Assembly: GCF_003194625.1 (NCBI RefSeq)
Contig: NZ_QHKX01000001.1
Span: 124,001-188,000 of the forward strand
Reading direction: 5' to 3'
DNA: 64,000 nt
DNA from: Nocardioides solisilvae
Lineage (GTDB): Bacteria > Actinomycetota > Actinomycetes > Propionibacteriales > Nocardioidaceae
Both the position numbers and the translations under genes were made by a program. Shown here one piece after another: positions 55,235-63,106 of this stretch; positions within the stretch are counted from its first letter, which is position 1; the number at the start of each line of letters is the position of its first letter. The notes below the pieces were generated by a model that saw nothing but the letters and a program-made list of their open reading frames with translations, was not told the DNA's origin and searched no databases.

Positions 55235-55263
55235 ACTGTAGGAGTTTGTGAACGCGAGAACAA
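55235..55263 (-). promoter_or_regulatory. rex promoter with Rex operator in the spacer
   Basis: Reading leftward, TTGTTC (55263-55258), exactly 17 bases, then TACAGT (55240-55235). Between them lies TGTTCTCGCGTTCACA (55262-55247): the right half TTCACA is a perfect Rex half-site, the left half keeps only TGT. The position would give autorepression. The leader to the GTG is about 60 bases. Confidence 0.68.
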
Positions 55264-55357
55264 AATCTGTCCGGTCCGCGGCGCACGCGTCTGGGGCGCC
55301 CCGCGGCGGCGGGGGCCGTGAGCGTGAGGTGCGCCACCCGGCGCCGGCGGGACGCGC

Positions 55358-55633
55358 TCAGGGGCGGGCGAGCGCCGCCCGGAGCCGGGTCTCGTCGACT
55401 CGCCAGAAGTCGTGCTGGCGACCGTCGACGAAGGTCACCGGCACCTCCTCGGAGAAGCGGTCGAGCAGATCGCCGTCGTCGTCCACGTCGACCTCGGTCC
55501 AGGTGTCGCCGGTCTCGGCGCAGACCCGCTGCACCACCCCCACCGCCTCCTCGCAGAGGTGGCAGCCCTGCCGGCCGTAGACGACGACCCGGGCCAGCCC
55601 GCGGGTCCCCTCCAGACCACGTTCCTCGGACAC
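55358..55633 (-). CDS. Glutaredoxin-like thiol protein
   Basis: 91 residues with a thioredoxin fold of the DUF836/glutaredoxin-like class. The redox motif is CHLC (Cys24-Cys27) in VVVYGRQGCHLCEEA, and the cis-Pro is in VPVTFVDG. It lies 6 bases after the acyl-CoA synthetase stop and is probably co-transcribed with it. It also lies upstream of rex, in the same direction. The partner is unknown. Confidence 0.85.
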   Translation of the reverse strand: MSEERGLEGTRGLARVVVYGRQGCHLCEEAVGVVQRVCAETGDTWTEVDVDDDGDLLDRFSEEVPVTFVDGRQHDFWRVDETRLRAALARP

Positions 55634-55639
55634 GAGCCG

Positions 55640-57286
55640 CTACTCCAGCAGGCCCAGGGCCCGGCGCCGCTCGATGCCGCGCAGCCGGCCCTTCTGGATC
55701 TTGCCGGTGGCGGTCCGGGGCAGCTCGGCGACCACCTCGATCCGGGCGGGGTGCTTGAACCGGGCCAGGTGGCTCGTGGTGCGCTCCCGCACGGCGGCCT
55801 CGAGGTCGTCGGCCGGGACCGAGCCGTCACCCACGACGTAGGCGACGACCCGCTCGCCGGTCTCGGGGTCGTCGGCGCCGATCACCGCCACCTCGACCAC
55901 GCCCGGGACCTCGCGGACCACCTCCTCGACCTCGGAGGGGTAGACGTTGAAGCCCGAGACGATGACGAGCTCGCGGACCCGGTCGACGAGGTAGAGGTCG
56001 CCGTCGGCGTCGAGGTAGCCCACGTCGCCGGTGCTGAACCAGCCGTCGGCGTCGGGGCCGCCGGCGCCGTCGGGCCAGTAGCCGGAGAAGAGGTTGTCGC
56101 CGCGCACCTGGATCTCGCCGGGGTCGTCGCCCTCGAGGTGGCCGGTGTGCTCGTCGACCAGCCGCAGCTCGATGCCGGGCAGCGCCGCGCCGACCGAGCC
56201 GGTGTGCCGCACGCCGTCCGCGTCACCCGGGCGGCGGGGGTGGCGGCTGCAGAGGGTGGAGGTGACGACCGGCGCGGCCTCGGTGAGGCCGTAGCCCTGG
56301 TGCACCTCGACCCCGGACGCCTCGGTGAACCGGTCCATCACCTCGGCCGCCAGCGGCGCGGAGCCGGAGAGCATGAGCCGGACGGGGCCGAGCCGGTCGC
56401 GCAGCCCCTCGACCGGGAGCCAGTGGGCGAAGACGGGCGGGGCGACCGGGACCACGGAGACGGCCTCGTCGTCGATCAGGTCGAGCGTGGTCTCGGGCTC
56501 GAAGCGGTCGACGAGGATCAGCTTGGCGCGGTGCCGCAGCACGCTGCCGAGCACGGCGTTGAGGCCGTAGACGTGGAAGAGCGGCAGCACCCCGAGGACG
56601 ACGTCGTCCCCGTGCATCATCGGCGGCTGGACCGCGGCGACCTGCTCGATGTTGGCGACCAGCGCCCGGTGGGTGAGCATCGCGCCGCGCGGCCGGCCCG
56701 AGGCGCCGCTGGTGTAGAGGAGGACCGCGAGCTTCTCCGGGTCCTGCAGGAGCGGGCGCGGCCCGGGCGGCTCGGCCACGAGCTGGGCATAGCTGGCGTC
56801 GGAGCCGGGGTGGGCGGCGTCGCCGATGACGACGAGGCGCGGGTCGCGGGCCCGCTCCATCAGGTCGTCCTCGAGCTCCCCCTCGGCGAGGGGGCGACCC
56901 TCGCGCGCCGCGGCCAGCATCTCGAAGGCCTCGCGGACCGCGGGAGCGGTGCCGCCGTCGGCGACCACGAGGCGGGCGCCGGAGTCGGCGAGCATCCGGG
57001 CGAGCTCGTACGCCGTGGAGCCGGGGTTGACCGGCACGGCGACGACCTGCGCCGCGAGGGCGCCGAGGTAGCAGGTGACGAACTCCAGCCGGTTGCCGAG
57101 CACGATCATGGCCCGCATCCCGGCGACCAGCCCGGCGCGGCCCAGGCCGGTGGCGACCCGGCCCACCTCCTCGTCGAGCTGGGCCCAGGTCAGGCTGCGG
57201 CCGCCGACCTCCACGAGGGCCAGCCGGTCGGGGCACTCGGCGGCGGCGGACACCACCAGGTCGGCGACGGAAGAGCTGCGCGGCAT
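55640..57286 (-). CDS. AMP-forming acyl-CoA synthetase / ligase
   Basis: ANL-superfamily enzyme of 548 residues. The P-loop is [18 protein letters not shown], an adenylate motif is [10 protein letters not shown], the hinge follows [14 protein letters not shown], and the C-terminal catalytic Lys is in [10 protein letters not shown]. The substrate is a carboxylic acid, probably a fatty or aromatic acid, not decidable from sequence. An Asp/Glu-rich insert lies at about 130-150. It diverges from the HAD gene and is followed by the glutaredoxin-like gene. Confidence 0.88.
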   Translation of the reverse strand: MPRSSSVADLVVSAAAECPDRLALVEVGGRSLTWAQLDEEVGRVATGLGRAGLVAGMRAMIVLGNRLEFVTCYLGALAAQVVAVPVNPGSTAYELARMLADSGARLVVADGGTAPAVREAFEMLAAAREGRPLAEGELEDDLMERARDPRLVVIGDAAHPGSDASYAQLVAEPPGPRPLLQDPEKLAVLLYTSGASGRPRGAMLTHRALVANIEQVAAVQPPMMHGDDVVLGVLPLFHVYGLNAVLGSVLRHRAKLILVDRFEPETTLDLIDDEAVSVVPVAPPVFAHWLPVEGLRDRLGPVRLMLSGSAPLAAEVMDRFTEASGVEVHQGYGLTEAAPVVTSTLCSRHPRRPGDADGVRHTGSVGAALPGIELRLVDEHTGHLEGDDPGEIQVRGDNLFSGYWPDGAGGPDADGWFSTGDVGYLDADGDLYLVDRVRELVIVSGFNVYPSEVEEVVREVPGVVEVAVIGADDPETGERVVAYVVGDGSVPADDLEAAVRERTTSHLARFKHPARIEVVAELPRTATGKIQKGRLRGIERRRALGLLE

Positions 57287-57326
57287 GGCCGTGATACTTG
57301 CACAACCGACCCCCCTCGTCTCCCAC

Positions 57327-57332
57327 TACGCT
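57327..57332 (+). promoter_or_regulatory. -10 element of the HAD phosphatase gene (leaderless)
   Basis: TACGCT, then six bases, then the GTG at 57339. It supports that start over the much longer open frame that begins at 57075 inside the divergent gene. Confidence 0.62.
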
Positions 57333-57338
57333 GGACCG

Positions 57339-58226
57339 GTGACGCGCCCCGGACAGCACCGCACACCGTCCGACCTCCGACGCCGCTCCGCGCTGGCCGG
57401 CGAGGCAGCCGCCGCCTCCGCCGAGGTGGAGGTCGCGCTCGCCACGCCACCCGACGCCACGAGCGCCGCCTTCTTCGACGTGGACAACACCGTCATGCAG
57501 GGCGCGAGCATCTTCCACCTGGCCAAGGGGCTCTACAAGCGCAAGTTCTTCACCACCCGCGACATCGTCGGCGCGATGTACAAGCAGGCCTGGTTCCGCG
57601 TCGTCGGCAAGGAGGACCCCGAGCACATCGAGGACGCGCGCAACTCCGCCCTCGGGTTCATCGCCGGGCACACGGTCGCCGAGCTCGAGGAGCTCGGCGA
57701 GGAGATCTTCGACGAGGTGATGGCCCACCGGATCTGGCCCGGCACCCGGGCGCTGGCCCAGATGCACCTCGACCGGGGGCAGCGGGTCTGGCTGGTCACG
57801 GCGGCCCCGATCGAGATCGCCTCCATCATCGCCCGGCGGCTCGGGCTGACGGGGGCGCTCGGCACGGTCTCGGAGCACCGCGACGGCGTCTACACCGGCA
57901 AGCTCGTCGGCGACCTGCTGCACGGGCCGGCCAAGGCCGAGGCGGTCCGGGCGATCGCGGAGCGCGAGGGGCTCGACCTCGCCCGCTGCTCGGCGTACTC
58001 CGACTCGATCAACGACCTGCCGATGCTCTCCCTGGTGGGCGACCCCGTCGCGATCAACCCCGACCCCGCGCTGCGCGCACATGCCCGGGCCCAGGGCTGG
58101 CGGATCCGCGACTACCGGACCGGGCGGAAGGCCGCCCGGATCGGGCTGCTCACCGGTGCCGCCGCGGGCGCCACCGCGGGCGGGATCGCCGCCGGCCTGG
58201 CCGTGCGCGGCCGCCGCCACGGCTGA
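57339..58226 (+). CDS. HAD-IB family phosphatase (SerB-like)
   Basis: 295 residues. Motif I is FFDVDNT (nucleophile Asp47, acid Asp49), motif II is the Thr in WLVTAAP, and motif III is the Lys in GPAKAEAV with the Asp pair in [11 protein letters not shown]. The last ~30 residues ([20 protein letters not shown]) could be a membrane anchor. The substrate is unknown; homologues act on phosphoserine or lysophospholipids. The gene lies in a block of order shared with Streptomyces around rex and bldN. Confidence 0.87.
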   Translation: MTRPGQHRTPSDLRRRSALAGEAAAASAEVEVALATPPDATSAAFFDVDNTVMQGASIFHLAKGLYKRKFFTTRDIVGAMYKQAWFRVVGKEDPEHIEDARNSALGFIAGHTVAELEELGEEIFDEVMAHRIWPGTRALAQMHLDRGQRVWLVTAAPIEIASIIARRLGLTGALGTVSEHRDGVYTGKLVGDLLHGPAKAEAVRAIAEREGLDLARCSAYSDSINDLPMLSLVGDPVAINPDPALRAHARAQGWRIRDYRTGRKAARIGLLTGAAAGATAGGIAAGLAVRGRRHG

Positions 58227-58240
58227 GCCCCGTCCGACAT

Positions 58241-58265
58241 GTGACATCTTGCGCGCTCCTGTCAC
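58241..58265. promoter_or_regulatory. Inverted repeat upstream of the BldN-like sigma gene
   Basis: Perfect arms GTGACA (58241-58246) and TGTCAC (58260-58265), 13 bases apart, about 70-90 bases before the ATG. In Streptomyces bldN is repressed by BldD, whose sites contain GTGAC/GTCAC-like arms, but spacing here differs. A candidate operator only. A second small dyad, CCTCG/CGAGG at 58300-58315, lies nearer the start. Confidence 0.4.
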
Positions 58266-58331
58266 GCTACCCCTTCCCAAACCGCGCGTCCCCTCCTAGC
58301 CTCGAAACCACGAGGGAGGGAGGGGCGCGGC

Positions 58332-59192
58332 ATGCTCGGGAGGCACGACGCCCGCGCGGGGCTGGAGGAGCTCCGCCGCGCGGCACTGGCTGCCCTGCGC
58401 CCGACCCTGCTCCCCACCCTGAGCCCGACCGGGGAGCTGCGGTACGCCGTCCCGGACGGCCTGCTCCTCGCCGAGGCGGGCCCCCGGCTGCAGGCGCCCG
58501 CCCGGGCCGGCACCGCCGCCGCGCCCGACGTGCCCGCGCCCCGGGGTCGCGGCCGGACCCGACCCGGCGACCGGGACCGCGCGACCGCCAACGAGGTCGA
58601 CGAGGCCGAGCGCGAGCGGCTGATCGCCCTGGTCGAGCTTGCCCGCGGCGGCGACGCGGAGGCCTTCGGACTGCTCTTCGACCACTACCACCGCGCCGTG
58701 CACCGCTTCCTGCTGCACCGCACGGGATCGGTCACCCTCGCCGAGGACCTCACCTCCGAGACCTTCTTCCGGGCGCTCCGCTCGATGCAGGACTTCCGCT
58801 GGCAGGGCCGGGACTTCGGCGCGTGGCTGACCACGATCGCCCGCAACCTGGCGGCCGACCACTTCAAGTCGGGCCGCACCCGGCTCGAGAGCAGCACCGA
58901 CGACCTCGGACCGCACGAGGCGGCCCTCGACCGCGACCGGGTGGTCGGCGGCCGCGACCCCGGGCCCGAGGAGGCGGCGCTGGCCTCCGCCACGCACGCG
59001 GTGCTGCTCGCGGCGCTGCGCTCCCTGCCCGACGACCAGCGCGACTGCCTGGCCCTCCGGTTCCTCCAGGGGATGAGCCTGGCGGAGGTCGGCGAGGTGC
59101 TCGGCCGCTCGACGGGTGCGGTGAAGCAGCTGCAGCTGCGGGGCCTGCGCACCCTGGCCCGGCGGCTGCCCGCGGAGATGGCCGAGCCGTGA
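58332..59192 (+). CDS. bldN: BldN-like ECF sigma factor with N-terminal extension
   Basis: 286 residues: an extension of about 95 residues, sigma region 2 (about 100-185) and region 4 (about 225-280). The core is very close to Streptomyces BldN, with AEAFGLLFDHYHRAVHRF, AEDLTSETFFRALR, WQGRDFGAWLTTIARNLAAD and LRFLQGMSLAEV. Streptomyces BldN is likewise made with an ~86-residue N-terminal extension that is removed. GGGAGGGAGGGG precedes ATG. It is followed by its probable anti-sigma gene, with a BldN-type promoter between. The symbol reflects similarity and synteny. Confidence 0.88.
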   Translation: MLGRHDARAGLEELRRAALAALRPTLLPTLSPTGELRYAVPDGLLLAEAGPRLQAPARAGTAAAPDVPAPRGRGRTRPGDRDRATANEVDEAERERLIALVELARGGDAEAFGLLFDHYHRAVHRFLLHRTGSVTLAEDLTSETFFRALRSMQDFRWQGRDFGAWLTTIARNLAADHFKSGRTRLESSTDDLGPHEAALDRDRVVGGRDPGPEEAALASATHAVLLAALRSLPDDQRDCLALRFLQGMSLAEVGEVLGRSTGAVKQLQLRGLRTLARRLPAEMAEP

Positions 59193-59196
59193 GGAC

Positions 59197-59225
59197 CGTA
59201 ACCTCCGCCCCCTCCGGCTCGTTGC
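59197..59225 (+). promoter_or_regulatory. BldN-type promoter between sigma and anti-sigma genes
   Basis: CGTAAC (59197-59202), 17 bases, CGTTGC (59220-59225). The Streptomyces BldN consensus as I know it is CGTAAC-N16-CGTTGA; this matches 11 of 12 bases with one extra spacer base. It begins five bases after the sigma stop and would start transcription near 59232, about 52 bases before the anti-sigma ATG. Confidence 0.72.
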
Positions 59226-59283
59226 CACCAGTGACCCGGCCGTTCCCGGCGGTCCGGGCGCGCTCCCGAGGAAACCGCCAGCC

Positions 59284-60729
59284 ATGACCCGCCCGTCCCG
59301 CCCGTCCCGCCTGCCCGGCCTGCCCGGGTCCCGTCGGCGCGCGGCGGCGCTGGCCGAGCTGGACGCGCTGGCGGACCGGCTCGCGCGGGTGCCGGACACC
59401 CCGCCCCGGGCGGAGTTCGTCGCCGACCTGCGCGACCGGCTCGTCGCCGAGGCCGCGACCGTCCTCGTGCCGCGCGCGCGGGCGGGCGGGCTGCGCGACG
59501 GCACCGGCCCCGGCACTGGCCCCGGGGTCAGCACCGGGGTCAGGACGCCGGCCCGGCAGGTGCGGGACCGGCGGGTGGCCGCCGTCCTCGGCACCGCCGC
59601 GGTGCTCGCGGCCAGCGGCTCGGTCGGCGCGGCCTCGCAGGCGGCGATGCCGGGCGAGTTGCTCTACCCGGTGAAGTCGGTCCTGGAGTCCGCCCGGGAG
59701 CAGCTCGCCACCGGCGACCGCGACAAGGGCGAGCTGCTGCTGGCCCGGGCCGGCTCCCGCCTCGACGAGCTCGAGGAGCTGGTCGCGCGCGGCGACGACG
59801 ACAGCCTCGGGGCCACCGGGCCGACGCTCGAGGACCTCGCGGCCCAGGCCGAGGAGGGCGGCGGGCTGCTGCTCTCCGACTTCGAGGCCGACGGACGCCG
59901 CTCCTCGGTGCTCGCGGTGCGGGAGTTCGCCGCGGCCGCGCTCCCCCGGCTCGAGGCCCTCGCCCCGGACCTGCCCGCCGAGGCCCGCGACCCGCTCGTC
60001 GCCGCGGCCGAGGTGCTCGTGGCCCTCGACGACCGCGCCGTCGCGGCGTGCCCCGACTGCGGCGGACCCGACGTGCTCGTCGTCCCCCGCTTCCTCACCG
60101 CCCCCGTCCCGGTCGGTGCCGGTGGCGCCGACGGACCGCTGCCGCTGGCCTCCGGCGAGGGGCCGGCCGTCGGAGACGACCCGGCCGAGGCGCCCGGCGG
60201 AGCCGGGGACCCGGTCGGGCCGGGCACTCCCGGCGTGGGTCAGGAGGGCGAGCCCGCCGGGCCGTCCGCCTCCCCCAGCGCGTCCCCCCACGCGACTCCC
60301 AGCGCCTCGCCCACGGGCGGACCGGGCGGCACCGGGCCCACCGACCCGCCGACCTCCAAGCCCACCGACCAGGGCTCCGCGAGCGCGTCGCCCAAGCAGT
60401 CCCCCAGCCCGACCGCGAAGCGCACCGAGGAGACTCCCGCAGCGACCTCGGTGCCGCTCCCGACGCCGAGCGACGTGGTGGAGGAGCTCACCGAGGCGCT
60501 CGTCGGGTCCGGCGAGCCGAGCGGCACCGGTCCGACCGGCCCGGCGGACCAGGAGCCCACGGACGCCGGCCTCGTCGGTGACGTCGGCCAGGTGCTGGGC
60601 GAGGTCACCGGCACGCTGCTCGGCACCCCCGTCGGCGAGGCCGTGGAGCAGACCACCGGCGGCGTCCGCGGCTTGGTCTCCGGGGTGCTGCGCGGGGTCA
60701 ACGGGGGAAGGCGGAACCCCGGTCCCTGA
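59284..60729 (+). CDS. rsbN: Probable membrane anti-sigma factor (RsbN-like, DUF5667)
   Basis: 481 residues. A cytosolic N-terminal part (1-95) includes LDALADRLARVPDTPPRAEFVADLRDRL as two shorter conserved pieces. One membrane helix lies at about 97-117, then a DUF5667 region (from AAMPGELLYPVKSVLESA, about 120-230), an extracytoplasmic CPDC pair (Cys256, Cys259), and a long Pro/Ser/Thr/Gly-rich tail. The position directly after the BldN-like gene, and its topology, match RsbN, the BldN anti-sigma factor. GAGGAAA lies upstream of ATG. Sigma binding is inferred, not visible as a known motif. The end overlaps the acyltransferase gene by 32 bases. Confidence 0.78.
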   Translation: MTRPSRPSRLPGLPGSRRRAAALAELDALADRLARVPDTPPRAEFVADLRDRLVAEAATVLVPRARAGGLRDGTGPGTGPGVSTGVRTPARQVRDRRVAAVLGTAAVLAASGSVGAASQAAMPGELLYPVKSVLESAREQLATGDRDKGELLLARAGSRLDELEELVARGDDDSLGATGPTLEDLAAQAEEGGGLLLSDFEADGRRSSVLAVREFAAAALPRLEALAPDLPAEARDPLVAAAEVLVALDDRAVAACPDCGGPDVLVVPRFLTAPVPVGAGGADGPLPLASGEGPAVGDDPAEAPGGAGDPVGPGTPGVGQEGEPAGPSASPSASPHATPSASPTGGPGGTGPTDPPTSKPTDQGSASASPKQSPSPTAKRTEETPAATSVPLPTPSDVVEELTEALVGSGEPSGTGPTGPADQEPTDAGLVGDVGQVLGEVTGTLLGTPVGEAVEQTTGGVRGLVSGVLRGVNGGRRNPGP

Positions 60730-61876
60730 GCAGGGAGAAGAGGGTCTGCTGGATCGTCTCCCGCACCTGGTCGGTGAGGTCGAAGACCAGCATCGGGTCC
60801 TCGGCCTCGGCCTCGTCGTAGGCGTCGGTGCGGATCGGCTCGCCGAACTCCATCAGCCACTTCGACGGCAGCGGCACCAGGCCGAGGGGGCCCAGCAGCG
60901 GGAAGAACGGCGTGACGGGCAGGTAGGGCAGGTTGAGCAGCCGCGCCAGCGTCGAGAGGTTGCCGACGATCGGGTAGATCTCCTCGGCCCCCACCACCGA
61001 CAGCGGGACGATCGGGACCCCCGTGCGCAGGGCCGCCGAGACGAACCCCCCACGGCCGAAGCGCTGCAGCTTGTAGCGCTCGGAGAACGGCTTGCCGATG
61101 CCCTTGAACCCCTCGGGCCAGACCCCGACCAGCTCGCCGGAGGTGAGCATCCGCTCGGCGTCCGCCTGGCAGGCGAGCGTCGCACCCGCACGGCGGGCGA
61201 TGGAGGCGACCAGCGGGAGGCGGAAGACGAGGTCGGCGCCCAGCGGCCGCAGGAACCGGCCGGTCTGCTCGTGGACCGAGAACATCGTCATCAGTCCGTC
61301 GACCGGGATGGTCCCCGAGTGGTTGGAGACGACGAGCGCCCCGCCGTCGGTCGGGATGTTCTCGACGCCGCGGACCTCGATCCGGAACCACTTCTCCGCG
61401 ATCGGCCGCAGCACCGCGAGCAGCAGGTGCTCGGTGAGCTGGGGGTCGAAGCCGAAGTCGTCGACCGGGTAGTCGCCGTCCAGCCGCTTGCGGACGAAGG
61501 CGAGCAGCTCGGCCAGCCGGCGCTCCCAGTGGTCGCCGAAGACCTCGCGCGCCCCGGCCTCGATCGCGCCGAGCCACTCCCCGACCGGGATCCCGCCCGT
61601 GGGCTCGCGCTCCTCGGTGGTGAAGGGGCTGCGCGGCTCGGACCGGCCGGCGGCCCCGGCGTGGGCCTGCGTGCCGGCGCCCGCGGCGCGGCTCGGGTCG
61701 TTGCTCGGGTCCTTGCTCGGGTCGCTGCCCGCGGCGGGGCTCGCGGCGCGCGACCGCTTGGGGGCGGGCGCGGGCTTGCCGGCGAGGTTGCGCGCGGCGG
61801 ACGACGGCTTGGCGCGGCCGGTCCCGCGGCCGGGGCGGCCACCGGTGCCGAGGGGGATGATCTCTGCCTCAGGCAC
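60698..61876 (-). CDS. Lysophospholipid acyltransferase family protein
   Basis: 392 residues. The first ~95 are a disordered Ala/Pro/Lys-rich region that includes three SDPS/KDPS/NDPS-type repeats. The PlsC-like domain follows, with NHSGTIPVDG as the catalytic block (His six residues from Asp, not the common four) and VWPEGFKGIGKPF as the second motif. It transfers an acyl chain to an unknown lipid acceptor. The start is GTG at 61876, with AGGAGG five bases upstream; the longer frame to 61915 lacks a ribosome site. It overlaps the SDR gene by 8 bases. Confidence 0.85.
   Translation of the reverse strand: MPEAEIIPLGTGGRPGRGTGRAKPSSAARNLAGKPAPAPKRSRAASPAAGSDPSKDPSNDPSRAAGAGTQAHAGAAGRSEPRSPFTTEEREPTGGIPVGEWLGAIEAGAREVFGDHWERRLAELLAFVRKRLDGDYPVDDFGFDPQLTEHLLLAVLRPIAEKWFRIEVRGVENIPTDGGALVVSNHSGTIPVDGLMTMFSVHEQTGRFLRPLGADLVFRLPLVASIARRAGATLACQADAERMLTSGELVGVWPEGFKGIGKPFSERYKLQRFGRGGFVSAALRTGVPIVPLSVVGAEEIYPIVGNLSTLARLLNLPYLPVTPFFPLLGPLGLVPLPSKWLMEFGEPIRTDAYDEAEAEDPMLVFDLTDQVRETIQQTLFSLLRDRGSAFPR
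61691..61726 (-). repeat. Three 12-base tandem repeats in the acyltransferase N-terminus
   Basis: GCTCGGGTCGTT, GCTCGGGTCCTT and GCTCGGGTCGCT in a row (plus-strand reading). They encode a Ser/Asp/Pro/Lys tetrapeptide repeat in the disordered region, a likely site of replication slippage. Confidence 0.75.
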
Positions 61877-62861
61877 GGGAACCTCCTGTGGTCGCGAGAG
61901 GCGCCCGGTCGCCACGACCCAGGCTGCGGCAGAAGTCGGCGAAGGCCTCGGCGGTGGTGTAGCGGGGGGTGAACCCCAGCACCTCGCGCATCCGGGTGGT
62001 GTCCACCCCGCGGCCGTAGGTGAGCAGGTTGCGCTGCTCGGGCGAGAAGTCGGCGAGCCGCGCCGAGCGCAGCATCGACTCCACCCGGCCCAGGGCCAGC
62101 GCCGGGAGCGGCAGGCCCACCTTGCCCAGCCGGCGCACGGCCTGGGTCAGCATGAGGACGCCGTCGCCCGCCACGTTGAAGGTGCCCTCGACGTCGTGGG
62201 TGGTCGCGTGGAGGAGGACGTCGTAGAGGTCGTCCTCGTGGAGGAACTGCAGGCGCGGGTCGAAGCCCAGCACCATCGGGACGACCGGCATCCGGAAGTA
62301 GGACGTCATCGGGCTGACCACGTGGGCGCCGATCACGTTGGCGCAGCGCAGCATCGTGACCCGCACGTCGGGGCGACGGCGGGCGAAGCCGCGGACGTAG
62401 CCCTCGACCTCGGTGACGTCCTGGGCGTAGCCGGACCGCGGGAGCTTCTTGGCCCCCATGTCCTCGGTGAACATGGCCGGGTCGCGGTTGCTGGCGCCGT
62501 ACACGCCGGTGCTCGACTTCACGACCATGTGCTTGACGCCCGGGGCCCGCTGGCACGCGGCCAGCAGCTGCATGGACCCGATGACGTTGAGCTCCTTCAT
62601 CGCGGTGCGCCCGCCGGAGCCGGCGGGGGTCGCGATGACGCTCATGTGCACGACGGTGTCGACGTTCTCCCGCGCGATCACCTTGGCGATCACGGGGTTG
62701 CGGATGTCGGCGCGGACGAAGGAGACGTCGCCGATGTCACCGCGCGGCGGGACGACGTCCACGCCGATGACGCGATCGATGGAGGGGTCGGCAGCGGCCG
62801 CGCGCGCGAAGCGGCGACCCACGTCCCGGGACGTCCCGGTGACCAGCACGACCCTCCCCAT
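61869..62861 (-). CDS. Extended SDR / NAD-dependent epimerase-like protein, altered active site
   Basis: 330 residues with a Rossmann fold. The nucleotide motif is GTSRDVG (9-15), a departure from GxxGxxG, and VVHMSVIATPAG corresponds to the family's VIHLAA region. At the catalytic YxxxK position it reads YAQDV, so the Lys is missing and classical epimerase chemistry is doubtful. It could act as a binding or regulatory protein. It lies 16 bases after the 33-residue gene and overlaps the acyltransferase gene, suggesting one leftward operon. Confidence 0.83.
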   Translation of the reverse strand: MGRVVLVTGTSRDVGRRFARAAAADPSIDRVIGVDVVPPRGDIGDVSFVRADIRNPVIAKVIARENVDTVVHMSVIATPAGSGGRTAMKELNVIGSMQLLAACQRAPGVKHMVVKSSTGVYGASNRDPAMFTEDMGAKKLPRSGYAQDVTEVEGYVRGFARRRPDVRVTMLRCANVIGAHVVSPMTSYFRMPVVPMVLGFDPRLQFLHEDDLYDVLLHATTHDVEGTFNVAGDGVLMLTQAVRRLGKVGLPLPALALGRVESMLRSARLADFSPEQRNLLTYGRGVDTTRMREVLGFTPRYTTAEAFADFCRSLGRGDRAPLATTGGSRA

Positions 62862-62877
62862 GATCGCGAGGCCTTGC

Positions 62878-62979
62878 TTACTTGCCGAGCTTGCGACGCT
62901 GCACGCGCGTCTTCTTCAGCAGCTTGCGGTGCTTCTTCTTGGCCATGCGCTTGCGCCGCTTCTTGATGACAGAACCCAC
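62878..62979 (-). CDS. 33-residue basic ribosome-associated protein (AURKAIP1/COX24, bTHX-like)
   Basis: A tiny protein, [19 protein letters not shown] followed by a second half ending RRKLGK. Roughly half its residues are Lys or Arg. It matches the conserved 32-33-residue actinobacterial family annotated as AURKAIP1/COX24-domain or bTHX protein, bound in the small ribosomal subunit. GTG start with AAAGG about 7 bases upstream; the stop is TAA. Streptomyces has the same gene between its bldN region and an HTH gene. Confidence 0.88.
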   Translation of the reverse strand: MGSVIKKRRKRMAKKKHRKLLKKTRVQRRKLGK

Positions 62980-63032
62980 GGGAAACCTTTCAACGTCCTC
63001 ACGGCTCCGACGAGTCGCCGGACCGAGGTGTC

Positions 63033-63062
63033 AGCCTACTGGCCAGCACCAGCCCGGCAGAA
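63033..63062 (-). promoter_or_regulatory. Predicted promoter of the small ribosomal protein operon
   Basis: Reading leftward, TTCTGC (63062-63057), 18 bases, TAGGCT (63038-63033). It would start transcription near 63026 and leave a leader of about 46 bases, which holds the ribosome site. Confidence 0.45.
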
Positions 63063-63106
63063 TCGGGTGCCACCCGGTGGGCGGCGTCCGGCGGGCGGGA
63101 GTCGCC

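Noticed and set aside
55168-55263. Longer Rex starting at the ATG at 55263
   Set aside because: That stretch contains a good -35/-10 pair and a Rex half-site, and the Rex family N-terminus begins just after 55167.
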